Shown here one piece after another: positions 1-10,955 of a stretch of 64,000 nucleotides of DNA. The notes below the pieces were generated by a model, which worked only from the letters and a program-made list of their open reading frames with translations, did no database searches and had not been told where the DNA came from. How positions within the stretch are numbered: position 1 is the stretch's first letter; every line of letters starts with the position of its first letter. The stretch comes from Scolanthus callimorphus (taxonomy: Eukaryota; Cnidaria; Anthozoa; Actiniaria; Edwardsiidae), in NCBI GenBank assembly GCA_033964015.1, contig CM066923.1:26846549-26910548 (forward strand), written 5' to 3'. Made by a program: the position numbers and the translations under genes.

Positions 1-140
1 ATTATACATGTTATGTTATTATGATTGTGATTATACATGATTATTCTGGCCATTGTATTTAGGTCGGTATTATTATACATGTTGTGTTATTATTATTGTG
101 ATTATACATGATTATTCTGGCCATTGTATTCAGGTCGGTA
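1..140 (+). repeat. 71-bp tandem duplication carrying a 3' splice site
   Basis: Two copies with period 71 (about 1-70 and 72-140). Each ends with a pyrimidine-rich stretch, AG and the first exon bases gtcggta. The upstream acceptor is tttag at 62 and the downstream one ttcag at 133. The second is the one that reads into the ligase exon. Using the first would add sequence with an in-frame TGA. More copies may lie before the window start. Confidence 0.85.
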
Positions 141-3100
141 CCGGTCTCGGCCCCACCCTGGAGTTCTATGCCTTGGTATCCAAGGAGTTCCAGAAGACAA
201 GTATGGGGATGTGGAGGGGGACACAAGTAGCACCACCTGACTCAGACGGTAAGTCACGCTAGAAGGTCACACTAGAAACACGCTCATGTCATACAATCAT
301 CATACCACCTGACTCAGACGGTAAGTCACGCTCATGTCATGCAATCATCACATCACCTGACTCAGACGCTAGGTCACGCTAGAAACACGCTCATGTCATG
401 CAATCATCAAACACCTGACTCGGACGGTAAGTCACGCTCATGTCATGCAATCATCACACCACTTTTCTGCAGTACATTCATCAGTAGCTATGAGTTACTG
501 AATACGTTCTTATGATGTTTCGGAAGATCCTTGTATCATAATGAACGCACGGTTCTTCTCAAGACAGTGCAAATCCTTCATAGTAAACGCGTCATCCTAT
601 TGGGATGGAATAGATCCATAATAACACCGACGACCGGTTAGCGCAGTGGTAGAGCGCCGGGCTTATGTTCGGGAGGTTGGGAGTTCAAACCCTGGCCGGG
701 CCAACACTCAGGGTCTTTTTCTAATAATTGAGGAGAAGGTGCTGCCTTTGCTCTTACATCTGCAAATGGTTAGACCTTCGCGTCTTCTCGGATAAGGACG
801 TTAAACCGTAGGCCCCGTCTCTCACATACACTACACTAACCGGAACCAGAGGGACGTTAAAGAACCACTAGGACCGTCGGAAGTTGCCCAACCTCAGTGT
901 CACAGAACTCACAATACTTACACTCACTCATGTTTATAAAGCTGGTTCTTATAGGATGAGTTATCCATTAATGTAAAGCGCTTTGAGCCGCGAGGATAAA
1001 GCGCTATATAAGCACGTTATTATTATTATAGATCCATCATGGAATGGCACTTAGCCAGATATACTCAGACCTTCTCTTTCCCCCTCAGGTGCTGAGACTG
1101 GTGTAACATATTTCTACTCGCCCACTGGTCTCTTCCCTGGTAAGTTTGTTCCATTTAGTTGCCATTAAAAAGTACTCATATGAATACCTTAATCATACCC
1201 TTTATGCTAATCAATTCGCCAGATGGGCGATGTTCAGCTTCGTTTGGCCAAGTCCGTTTCGATATTTATTCCAATCAGCAATTCTTGGTGCAGATTGTTC
1301 CATAGTGCTTGATAAAAGCGTTAGTGCTTTGCAATTTTGCACCATGATGCGCCCTTGCCTTTGTTTAACCCATATTTGTTTACATTCTTTGCAGCACCCA
1401 TTCCGAAAAATGGTCGTGCGTCAGCCCCATCCAAGCTCAAGACGAAGTTCCGCTTCCTTGGCCGGTTCCTGGGCCGTGCTATGCTAGATTTTCGTATGGT
1501 AGACGTCCCACTAAGCCAAGCGTTCTACAAGTGGATGCTGGGACTTGAATCATCGTTTGACTATCGAGACTTGTATTATATCGACCCGGTGTTGGCCAAG
1601 TCTATGAGTCAGCTACAAGGGTTGGTCCGACAGAAACGTCGGCTAGAAGAGGACACGACCCTGACTCCTGAGAGCCTACAGCTGGCCATCGAAAACCTGA
1701 CATTAGACGGGGCTAGTGTGGAGGATTTGGGCCTGGACTTCGTACTGCCTGGTTATGCAAACATCGAGCTTAAGGTAACCATATGGTGATGTAGCTTGTT
1801 AAGTCCGGTTCACACTAGTAACCATATGCTAATGTAGCTTGTTAAGTCCGGTTCATACTAGTGGTATAACAACGTGAGTGCTCGCATTTGTATGGGAAAG
1901 GATATAACAGTATTATTACAATCACCATCCTAGACATGATTGGGTCTTGTATATCCCTTTCAATAAAGGGTAGCTTTGGGAATTGATCTTTGGTCGTCGA
2001 GCGTCATGTTTAATGATCAATCAAGCAAAGATTCGCTTGCATTCCGTGCATAACCACCAAATCCCAAGAGCAGTCTTTATTGTATTAGGTGGGCAAAATT
2101 ACTGACGTCTTGTGTGTGAATTATCTCTGCGCAGAGAAATGGACGAAATACCCCAGTTACAATACACAACTTGGAGGAATATGTTAAGGTAAGAAATGGC
2201 TGCGCTGTCAGCATGACATGACAACCACTGGGGTTGTCCATAATATATTGCCCATAATATATTGCCCATATCAGTCTTTGAAGGAGTGAAGAAGAAACGG
2301 AACCCCCCTCCAGTAAAATCCTGGATCCGCCACTGATAACAGAACCTTATTGTTACAGCAGATTCAGAATCTTGAAATGATTGCCAGAAAATGTTTACGT
2401 TGTTATTTGTCTTGAGATAGTTGTAAAAACACTAACAGCGGTGGATGCAATGTCCCAATAAAATCGAAGACAAATAGAGAGAAAGGACAAAACAGACAGG
2501 ACTGAAAGTAAAGAGTCCGAAACGTTGGCACAAATCTTGGTCTGTTTTGTCCTTTATCTCTATTTGTCTTCGTTGTTATTTGCCAAAACGGATTTTAAAA
2601 CAATGTTACATAGCTATCTCTTGCTCATCCGATGTAAAAGGAGGCCGAATTTGTTCCCTTCTGGAACAGCTCAATCAGGTCGTACAAATTACAAGATAAA
2701 ATTTGTCCACAGCTTGTAGTACACTGGACACTCGTGGAGGGGGTAGAACGTCAAATGCAGGCTTTCCGAGAAGGATTCGACTCCGTGTTCTCCCTGGCAA
2801 ACCTGAAGGGATTCTCGCCTGATGAGGTCAGTAGAACCGTAATTAGTAGCGGGCAGGGTCTTGTCGCCATTTTAAGCCGCCATTTGTTTGTAGTAAGAAA
2901 GATAGCTTGGCATTCAGAGCTGCTGACTAATTTTGAATTCTATGTCGCCAGGAGCGACAAAATCGTAATGATCCCCAACTGGTGACTAAAAAGTCAATGG
3001 TTTGGCGACGGCTCGTGATTATTTAGTCGCCACTTGGCGTACAGCAAAAAAAAGAAACATTGAGACCATAGCCTGTTTTTGTTATTAAATGAAGCTTTCA

Positions 3101-4638
3101 AATAGCAGTTCTGCGCTGCTTGTGTACTTTGTACTTTGTACGATCGATGTCCCAACAGTGCACTCTAAACTTGTAGTAGATCTCTCGAATGACTATGACC
3201 TTTCGCGTCTACACAATATTTTGAACGTTTTTATAGCATTTTGAATGACTGTGCCCACACCGCAGACGAAGAGTTTTGTTGAAAAATGCCATATGTTCTG
3301 AAGAGCCAAATGTTTCTTTCCAGATGGATTTACTTCTTTGTGGGAGCATCGGGCAAAAGTGGGAAATCAAAGGTATGTGGTGCATTCGACGTAACAATAC
3401 AAGGTTTACATAAAATTATATTCCCTTTTCTGTCGCAAGTGTTTGCCGTCTCCTCTGACAAATGACCTTCCTGTATTCCCGTCAAACTGACAGCCTTGTG
3501 TTCCCTTGCAGATCTTGTAGAAAGTTGTCGCCCAGACCACGGATACTCACATGACAGGTACAAGTCTTTGCTGCCTTTTTCTTCTTTGGACTGGACCATC
3601 GATAAATCCACCGAAATCTGTATTGGAAAGTTCTTCTCGCTGTTGAAGTTTAATGATATGACCGTCGTCATTAATTTTCCTCGAGGAAAGGAAACCGGTT
3701 AACTAATCTCATCCTTGCACAGTATCACCCCAGTGCAGTCGCTTGGCTTTCCTTGTTAGACATGTCGTGAAAAAAGCCAATCCACTGCACTAGACGAAAC
3801 TATGCAAGGATCTGATTGGCTCACGTGGTTTGACTGCACATAAAATCCAAACTGTGAAAAGCCCACTGGACGTTTTGAAATCACTGAGTCGAGACCCCCT
3901 TGTTGTTGTCAATAAAAGAGAGACTGCCACATTGAGTAATGAAGTGCTAAAACGAAGCTGTCTTCTTTCCCGCAGCCGTACGATCAAATGCTTGTTTGAG
4001 ATCATCAGTGCTTACGATGTACAGCAACAAAGGATGTTTTTACAGTTCGTCACTGGAAGTCCGAGGTTGCCGGTTGGAGGTGAGCGAAAAGCTTGTGGCA
4101 CCAGGGAATCTTAGTACTGTTTGTTTGTTTGGTGTTTGTTTGGTCTGTTTGTTTGTTAATTTGTCTGTTTGTTTTTTTTTTGTCTGTTTGTTTGTTTGCC
4201 TGTTTGATTGTTTGTTTGCCTGTTTGTCACCGTGTTATTCATTGCTTTACTTTCCGCACAACAATACTACGCGAAAGTAGCGGTCATACTATTCAATACA
4301 TATTACTAATACTGAATACAATAAAGCTGAGTGAGATTTCATAAGCCTTGGTATTTTGTCTCTCGAGTTTTTTGTGAAGCCTCCTTCTCTAATAAGCCCC
4401 CTCTCTAATAACTCTAATGAGTTTGTATCCGTCTGTTTCAGGTTTTCGTAGTTTAAACCCACCTTTGACCATTGTGAGGAAGGCATTTGAGCCGCCGCTC
4501 AGCGCGGACCACTATCTGCCATCAGTAATGACATGCGTGAACTATTTGAAGCTGCCCGATTACACTACAAAGGAGATTATGATCGAGAGACTAGAGAAAG
4601 CGGCTCACGAGGGTCAGCGGTCTTTCCACTTGTCATGA
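134..4638 (+). CDS. TRIP12: TRIP12-type HECT E3 ubiquitin ligase, C-terminal part (5' end outside window)
   Basis: Exons: 134-248, 1089-1139, 1395-1774, 2135-2188, 2713-2826, 3324-3372, 3512-3557, 3976-4079, 4442-4638. All have AG/GT borders and matching phases, giving 369 residues plus TGA. The protein is the C-terminal HECT region: it starts [16 protein letters not shown], contains [42 protein letters not shown] and [13 protein letters not shown], and ends EGQRSFHLS. The catalytic cysteine lies in [16 protein letters not shown] (codon 4534-4536). HECT ligases accept ubiquitin on this Cys from an E2 and pass it to a substrate lysine. TRIP12 acts in the nucleus in ubiquitin-fusion degradation and chromatin or DNA-damage control (family knowledge). 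The ending and the C-lobe match TRIP12 rather than the related HECTD1. The ARM/WWE N-terminal parts lie off the window. The first visible exon has duplicated acceptor and donor junctions. Confidence 0.95.
229..445 (+). repeat. Repeats of the ligase exon end plus its 5' splice site (about 4 copies)
   Basis: The exon end cacctgactcagacg followed by gtaagtcacgct recurs at about 234, 306, 354 and 412. The donor GTs are at 249, 321 and 427; in the third copy the GT is mutated to ct at 369. Spacing between copies is 48-72 bp because the intronic filler varies. Extending the reading frame past 249 meets TAG at 260-262, so only the first donor keeps the ligase frame. Confidence 0.88.
620..1027 (+). 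mobile_element. tRNA-derived SINE with target-site duplication
   Basis: The head (about 630-705) looks like a degenerate tRNA with an A-box-like ttagcgcagtgg and a B-box-like gagttcaaacc, but I could not fold a clean anticodon stem, so it is not called a tRNA gene. The 3' end has the motif aagcgctatataagca followed by (TTA)n, a LINE-like tail. A 10-bp direct repeat, atagatccat, lies at 610-619 and 1028-1037 and is read as the target-site duplication. It sits in ligase intron 1. Confidence 0.85.
1775..1860 (+). repeat. 43-bp tandem duplication beginning exactly at a 5' splice site
   Basis: Two copies (1775-1817 and 1818-1860) both begin gtaaccatatg. The first GT is the donor of the 1395-1774 ligase exon. 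Copies differ at a few positions. Reading through the first donor meets TGA within a few codons. Confidence 0.85.
2465..2572. repeat. Foldback repeat with GTCCGAAACGTTGGC core
   Basis: Arms 2465-2497 and 2540-2572 are reverse complements over 33 bp with one mismatch. The 42-nt loop has an inner hairpin, ggact/agtcc, followed by gaaacgttggc. The same gtccgaaacgttggc core occurs in another foldback near 22.7 kb whose arms differ in sequence. It lies in a ligase intron. It may be a small ribozyme-bearing or Penelope-related insertion (inference). Confidence 0.7.
4118..4228. repeat. (TTTG)n-type microsatellite in the last ligase intron
   Basis: Impure tgtttgtt/tgtctgtt repeats begin about 40 bp after the donor at 4080. 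No coding role. Confidence 0.9.
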
Positions 4639-4649
4639 CATGTTCGGCA

Positions 4650-4917
4650 CTGTACTTGGTGTGATGTGTCACGCCACACGATTTGGATTCTCTGTTGGCC
4701 ACAAGAAAACCCTGGACTGTACTTGGTGTGATGCGTCACGCCACACGATTTGGATTCTCTGTTGGCCACAAGAAAACCCTGGACAGTACTTGGTGTGATG
4801 CGTCACGCCACACGATTTGGATTCTCTGTTGGCCACAAGAAAACCCTGGACTGTACTTGGTGTGGTGCGTCACGCCACACGATTTGGATTCTCTGTTCGC
4901 CACTGGAAAACTCTGGA
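4650..4917. repeat. 67-bp minisatellite, four copies, in the ligase 3' UTR
   Basis: Units are 4650-4716, 4717-4783, 4784-4850 and 4851-4917, the last more diverged. The array starts 12 bp after the ligase stop codon, so it is probably transcribed as 3' UTR. It contains short open frames only because the unit happens to lack stops. Confidence 0.92.
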
Positions 4918-5434
4918 CTTAATGAGAAACGTGTTTGTAGTTTTAGGTTGTTCCTTCCCGTTAATTATACAATAGCTGTCTGGTAGCTCCGGGCCAATCG
5001 TGTCATTCAGCCGCCATTTTGTGGGCCAGAAAAATATCGACAGGTGGCTGTCGTGGATAATTTGCAATCACTTTGCAATGCTGCTCTATGGTTTTATTCA
5101 GATTTGGTGTACCGGTAAACACATTGCGATTGGTTTTACTACAGTCATATGAAATTCGTTTGATTAGAAATGACCTTGTGAAATATGGACGAGTTCGCGC
5201 GCTCAATGCATCATGGGTACTCAAGGCGACATGGCGAAAATATTTCAGAATCACTCAAACGTCCAATCGGTTTCATTGCTGTTTCTGCGAGTTTAATCCC
5301 TACAAACGTACTTTTTGTCTGTATTTTTACACCAGCTAAAGTAACGAGGATTGTATGAGAAATTGCTTCTTTGAAACAAATCTTCACAAGCAGCTATGGA
5401 CGTGAAACCAATAGCGTCAATTCTTTACGCTTCA
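4918..5434. other. Stretch after the ligase with no gene seen
   Basis: Only short open frames occur and none resembles a known family. A ccgccattttgt motif occurs near 5010, as at 30.8 and 48.2 kb. No clear AATAAA close to the ligase stop was found. Confidence 0.5.
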
Positions 5435-5436
5435 TA

Positions 5437-5668
5437 CCATTTTCGTTCAACCCTGAAGCTTGACGATTTTTTAGCGTAGTTCTACGTTTCAAAAGTGCAC
5501 GTTTAGTCGAGAAGTAGTCGCGTTTCTTGCACTATGATTGGCTGAAAAATAACGGCCAAAGCATCAGCAAATCAGCGAGCGAGAAGCGCGACAACTTCTC
5601 GACAGAACGTGCACGTTTGAAACAAAACCGCGAAAAAATCGTCAAGCTTCAGGGTTGAACGAAAATGG
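5437..5668. mobile_element. MITE, 232 bp, long terminal inverted repeats, TA target site
   Basis: The ends ccattttcgttcaaccctga and its reverse complement mark the borders. The inverted repeats run about 60 bp inward. The element is flanked by TA at 5435-5436 and 5669-5670, as for Tc1/mariner-type insertions. No transposase is present. Confidence 0.82.
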
Positions 5669-5763
5669 TAGTATATGATAACTGCGGAATGGGAAAAGAT
5701 CGGGAGTTATGAGTATCCATGATGCATCTGAGAGAGCAAAGTTATCTATCTTATAGCATGATA

Positions 5764-5914
5764 GAGCAGGTATGACTGTGAAAAGTGCGGCGACACGGCG
5801 CGGCACTATCTCGGTCGCTGAACTTGGCCTGCTGTAGATACTGAATGAAATCGTGTAGTCGCGGCGCGGCACAACTTCGCTGCGGCACTTTTCACAGTCA
5901 TACGAAATCTGCTC
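5764..5914. mobile_element. MITE, 151 bp, TA target site
   Basis: Terminal inverted repeats read gagcaggtatgactgtgaaa at the left and match the right end, which has a small insertion. TA flanks the element at 5762-5763 and 5915-5916. Non-coding. Confidence 0.8.
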
Positions 5915-6804
5915 TAGCATAATATCATAAATAAGACGGGCAAACAGAGGCAGGAGGATTAAAGCGGACGTGCTGAACAATTTATAACCGTGTCCTTCAT
6001 TTCAAGTCGATGGAAGTGGACACCGAAATACATGGCGGCCGAGTGGCCCTTGTACAGTGCTGTTCACGCTGACGTCATCCATTGTTATTAATGTGCCAAC
6101 CAGAGATTCACTAGTTCACAGAACAAAGGGCAGTATTCAATCTACGGTTGCACATTAGCATTACAATGGACATGTTGATGAAAAGTGCTATTCACGGGGG
6201 TCGGTTCACGTGTAGTATAGTGTTCTTGCCCAGACAAGTTTCTGGTTTTTCACAAGAATTTTTGCAAGCTTCCTCGCTGATACGAATGTTGCTAGAATAA
6301 AATAAATAAATAACTTAGTCTCCTCTGTCGGCATCTAGTTCAATGTAGCGGTAACAATAAATGTCTACGGAAGAGGCTAATCTTGATTAAACCATCGCAT
6401 GGTGGGCATTTGCTGCTAAAATAAGTAATCAGCAGAATAAACAAACCAATAAAATTTGCCTGTTCTATATAGAGTGGATGATTTAATCCCATCATCAAAT
6501 AGGACCCAGCTCTCATGCCTATTATGGTTAAGAATGGGCGTTCCTTTGGTGCCGTACACATACTCTTCCATGTCTGCCTGCCGTGTGTTGGTGCAGAGCA
6601 CTCGACACCTGACAGGCCAGTCCGTTCCCTGGTGTCATCCTGCCTGATCGTCGATCCTCTAATGACCTTGAACGGTCCTCTTGTCGTATACCTCTCGCTT
6701 CAAAAACATTTATCGGAATAAGTTCCTAAGGCTGTTACTCGGCAGAGTGCTCGAGTATGGGCACTGATGCAAACAACAGTTTTTCGAGCCCTTTTTAGCG
6801 CCAC
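5915..6804. other. Intergenic, no gene seen
   Basis: Short open frames only, on both strands, without recognisable domains. An AT-rich aataaataaataa run occurs near 6299. Confidence 0.5.
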
Positions 6805-6942
6805 GGGGCCGGTTTCTAGAACGTCAGATAAGAGTTATCAGCAGCTAAACGTTTATCCAACAGATAAATCTAGCACAAAACCTATACAACAGATAACTTT
6901 TATCCGTGGATAACTTTATCCAACCTTTCAGGAACCGGCCCC
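6805..6942. mobile_element. MITE with ggggccggtt ends
   Basis: ggggccggttt on the left and aaccggcccc on the right form terminal inverted repeats about 138 bp apart. The inside has repeated ttatcc/cagataa motifs that are also mutually complementary. Non-coding. Confidence 0.72.
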
Positions 6943-6983
6943 TGGGCACCAGTACTGTACCTGACAATTTTGGCTTTGACATC

Positions 6984-7333
6984 AGGGTCCGGTTGCTCGA
7001 AAGTGGTTTAGCACTAATCCAGGATTAATTACGTGGTGACTCGATGGTTTTGTTCATAATTATATAGCCAGCGCGAAATCCATTGTTGTCAACTGTCCAA
7101 TTATTTTTAAATTGGATCGCGCGTGGAAATTGGACAATTTCGACATTTTATCATTGACTATATAATTAATAAATAACAGGACTCCGTGCTTGTCCAATTA
7201 AGAAAAAAATGGATGATTCCTCGGAACTCCAAATTGGACTCGGCCGTTTTTCTTAATTGGACAGCATGGAGTCCTATTATATATACGAACTAAACCTGGT
7301 TTAAATTTAATCCACCTTTGAACAACCCGCGCC
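6984..7333. mobile_element. MITE-like element with a nested hairpin
   Basis: The left end gggtccggttgctcgaaag pairs imperfectly with the right end ctttgaacaacccgcgcc. Inside, 7178-7275 is a second hairpin whose arms begin aggactccgtgcttgtccaa and end with the near reverse complement, suggesting an insertion within an insertion. Confidence 0.7.
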
Positions 7334-8756
7334 AGAAAAACTGGTTCGTTAACATTAGTCCCCGTACTTAGGCACTGAGCTATTTTGTGCCCGTACCAAG
7401 GCTCTAGTGCAAGGGCACCAAATGTGAACGCAGCCTAAGAGACTTTGTTCGCTTGAGATCACGTGGTATTCCATGAGTTTTCTTTCCTTTTCTGCTAAAC
7501 GCACCGAAGCGTACATGAATATGTAATGCCCAGCGCAAACGGCGCTCTTCTTCAGTCGAACCTTTCCTTTTTCAAAGGATGCCGCTTCATTATACTTTAT
7601 AATCAAGAGTTTTCTATTGTTTCGGATTGGAATTGCGCGACTCTGGCACGACGTTTGCCGTAGGCCTAATAGCATCCCAAACGAAAGATTCAAATGATGC
7701 CATGTGATCCGAAATGGGAAAAATTACGCCCAGCCAAGAGGTATATTGTCAGCTCACAGCTAAGAAAGTAAGCTTTGCCTGCTGTGCGGCTCGCGATTTT
7801 TACAACGTTCTCATGTCTCCCAACATCACGCGTGCTCTATTGCGCCGATAGAGTCATAGAAAATAAGCTCCAATGCTTAAATAAAGATCGTTTTCAGTCA
7901 AAGTAGCTCTCGACCGGGAGACTAAACTATCAGCGGTTCACGCTTCTGGATAGGATTCTTTTTGTTCTAATATAAAAGCGGTCTAAAATTGTTAAACCTT
8001 TCTATAAGCGAAAGGATAGAAACTGAAAACATCCAAGTAGAGAAAATCCTTTTCAAATCGCGCGAGACTGGGACTAATAGCGCGAAATTTAAAATGCAAA
8101 TTATTTGCTTGGTCCCGAGACAGAAATGGCGGCCATGTGCTCGATACTTTGAGCCAAGAAACAAGGCAAACTCCACCAGGTTGACTTCACAGCTCAAAAC
8201 CCTGTCTCCCTCAAGTTTAGGCAGTGATGAAGGTAAGCATGCATCCTCTTACTCCTTAAATTATGCTACTCTGCTCTTTTAAGAAACTTTTTAGGAGTTG
8301 GTCTTGACGACAACAAGGTTTAGGCAATTTACGGTACTTTGCTGTTAGTTCATATTGTCCTTGTTGCACACACGGAGTTTCAAGAACTTAGCTCAACTTC
8401 ACCCTTGCACTACAGAGAGAGGCAGGAAAGAACTGATAAAACTTGTAGTACGTTCACACTCCTCAAATAAATACATTTTATTAATTATTCAGAACTCAAT
8501 AACTTTCAACTCGGGTGCAGTTATTACTTCAGCACTAGTTATTTAGTATGGACGCACTATTAGGGCATCAAATTCCTCATACAAACACTGAATTTCGCAT
8601 GTAGTGTTGTGAGATATTATATGGATCACCAAAGGTTAGAGGTTTGGGATACCCCAAATTATTAAAACATATCTTCAGCTTAATTTTGTCATCCAAAATC
8701 TCTAACATAGGAATTCTGGCTTTACTCATGAATTTTCCTGTATGTATTTTTTAGCC
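7334..8756. other. Intergenic, no convincing gene
   Basis: A 97-codon open frame (7989-8282) ends near a donor-like gaaggtaagc at 8229-8238, but no partner exon in phase was found. Nothing else recognisable. Confidence 0.4.
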
Positions 8757-9465
8757 AGACCACAGTGAGCCCTCCAGTCCATCTGATCTGCCAAACCATA
8801 GTGAACATTCCTTGCCATCTGCCAGAGCACAGCAAGCCCTTCAGACCATCAGAAAGAGCAGTGAGCCCTTCAGTCCATCAGCCAGACCATAGCAAGCCCT
8901 TCAGACCATCAGAAAGAGCAGTGAGCCCTCCAGTCCATCATCCAGACCATGCAAGCCCTTGAAACCATCAGAAAGAGCAGCGAGCCCTCCAGTCCATCAT
9001 CCAGACCAGTACAGTGATTCATACCATCATCCAGAGCACATAAAGGTTTGGGATACCCCAATTAATTATTAAAATATGTTCAGTAATCCAAAATATCTAA
9101 CATAGGAATTCTGGCTTTACCCATGAACTGTCCTGATTTTTTTTTTAGCCAGACCACAGTGAGCCCTCCAGTCCATCTACAGTACCACAGTGAGCCCTTC
9201 TTGTCATCTTCCAGACCACAGCAAGCCCTCCAGTCTATGATCCAGACCACAGTGAGCCCTCAACCGTCAGCCAAAGCACAGCGATCCCTTCACATCATCA
9301 GCCAGAGCACAACGCCCTCCAGCCAGGCCAGAGTGAGCCCTTTACACCATCAACCAGCCAATAGTCAATAGCACAGTGCCATCAGCCAGACTCATACTGC
9401 AGCTATTCTAAACAGACCCTGAACATCATCAGCCAGACACCAACCAGCCATTCACATCATCAGCT
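8640..9465. repeat. Duplicated block with degenerate 30-bp minisatellite
   Basis: Unit about 30 bp, like ccagaccacagtgagccctc plus cagtccatc, in two arrays (8757-9040 and 9149-9465). Each array is preceded by the same ~110-bp leader (8640-8756 and 9045-9148) ending in a T-run and tag. The layout indicates duplication of leader plus array. The leader resembles a 3' splice site, but all frames through the array soon meet stops, so I do not call exons. Confidence 0.75.
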
Positions 9466-10955
9466 ATGTGATCAGTGAGATCTGTGACTAAACTGATAAA
9501 ACCACTACCATAGAGCTTGCAAAAATGATTCACACACTCTAGACTTCCAGGGGGGGTGCTAATCTAGAAAAAGCGGACCAACGTGGTATGGATTTAATAA
9601 CCGCTAGTCAAAATTCAATAGAAAAAGCAAGTATACGAAACTGGCTGTATGCCAAAGTCAACCGCAGTCTTCTGTTTGGCCCATTTAGTCACTAAAACAG
9701 TGTTTTCAAACCCTTAAATGTGGACCTTCTATGGGCCTGACAGGGTTCCCAACAGAGGTGTGTGAATTTTTTTGTGACCCATTTTGCATCCATCCATGAA
9801 GTGTGGCAATTTTTTCACATAAGATGCGCATGTCTCACTTTTAACATGACACAATGTTTTGTGAATTTATTTTTGTGACAGATCTAGAATTTCACTTCAA
9901 ATTGCTCTGGCCTTAGCTTTTTCCCAAGAATGGGTTTATAAGTATGATAAGGTATGTTGAGAAGAAAAATATGGTCCATATTCTACAGTGAAAAGATAGT
10001 ATTCACACTTCATGGATAGATGAAAATATGACATGGTTGTAACATCTTGTTACTGAGTGAATAATTACTGTGTATAACTCCAGAAATGATCCACAGCCAT
10101 ACCACAGCCATACCTACTTGGAACTTCCAGTTAAAAATACTGTTTTAATGGGAAACAACACATGTATTTCATTGAACCTCAAATTCCCTGGACTTTGCAA
10201 TTTTCCTCTGTGATGGGGGTATGTTTCGTTTCTGGAATTACACATATGAAATGGCTCTAATGTGCTAAATCTAGGCTCTAGTTTGCTGTTTACTGTGTCA
10301 TGCAACATCTTTAGTTTCGTCCAGCAACAGATAAACTATGAGGCAAGCTGCCTCACACTTGCAGATGCTTAATTAAGAGTTCCATACCATTTTTGCCTCA
10401 AATATTAGAGCCTTTTCATTTTCTCAGCCTTTTGTTTTGTGCGTCAGTAGCTGAGCCAGACATTTTTTTATACTTGACAAACACCCAGGGAGTCTGTTTG
10501 GGAGCTGAGAACCATGCAACTGGTGAAGTTGACAACATTTAAAAATAGTTTGTTGTCCAGTACTGGCTGACACTGGTCCAAGGATTTTATTTGGTGATTT
10601 ACATGCAGAATTATGATTTTTCAGGCAACTCAGTACTTTGTTTAAGATGCTGGCTCAACTACTGTTTCACAGTGTTTTTTGTAATATTGTGTGATTACAG
10701 AAAATAGGTATCCGATGGCCCTCCTGCAGATGGAAGGGGCTGAAATATCATGACCCCCTCCCCATGCTAGTCTTGGATTTTGAGTAAAAAATACAGGTGA
10801 TTAGATCAGAAAACAGGCAAATTGACCCCCACTCCACCTCTGGAATTTTAATCTCTTCCATTGCGAGGATTTTTTTCTGGAATCACACAGTACACAATAT
10901 TTTGTTTTACTTGTTGTTGTAGGGAACAGGAATGTATGCATTGTAAAGAAAACAA
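9466..10955. other. Intergenic, no gene seen
   Basis: AT-rich sequence with no open frame above about 65 codons and no recognisable repeat structure. Confidence 0.5.

Noticed and set aside
632..705. Functional tRNA gene
   Set aside because: A- and B-box-like motifs are present, but the anticodon stem does not pair well and the sequence continues into a SINE body with a tail and target-site duplication.
7989..8232. Possible exon ending at a gaag|gtaagc donor
   Set aside because: The next acceptor-like site (8757) would give a stop after a few codons in the required phase; no protein family recognised.
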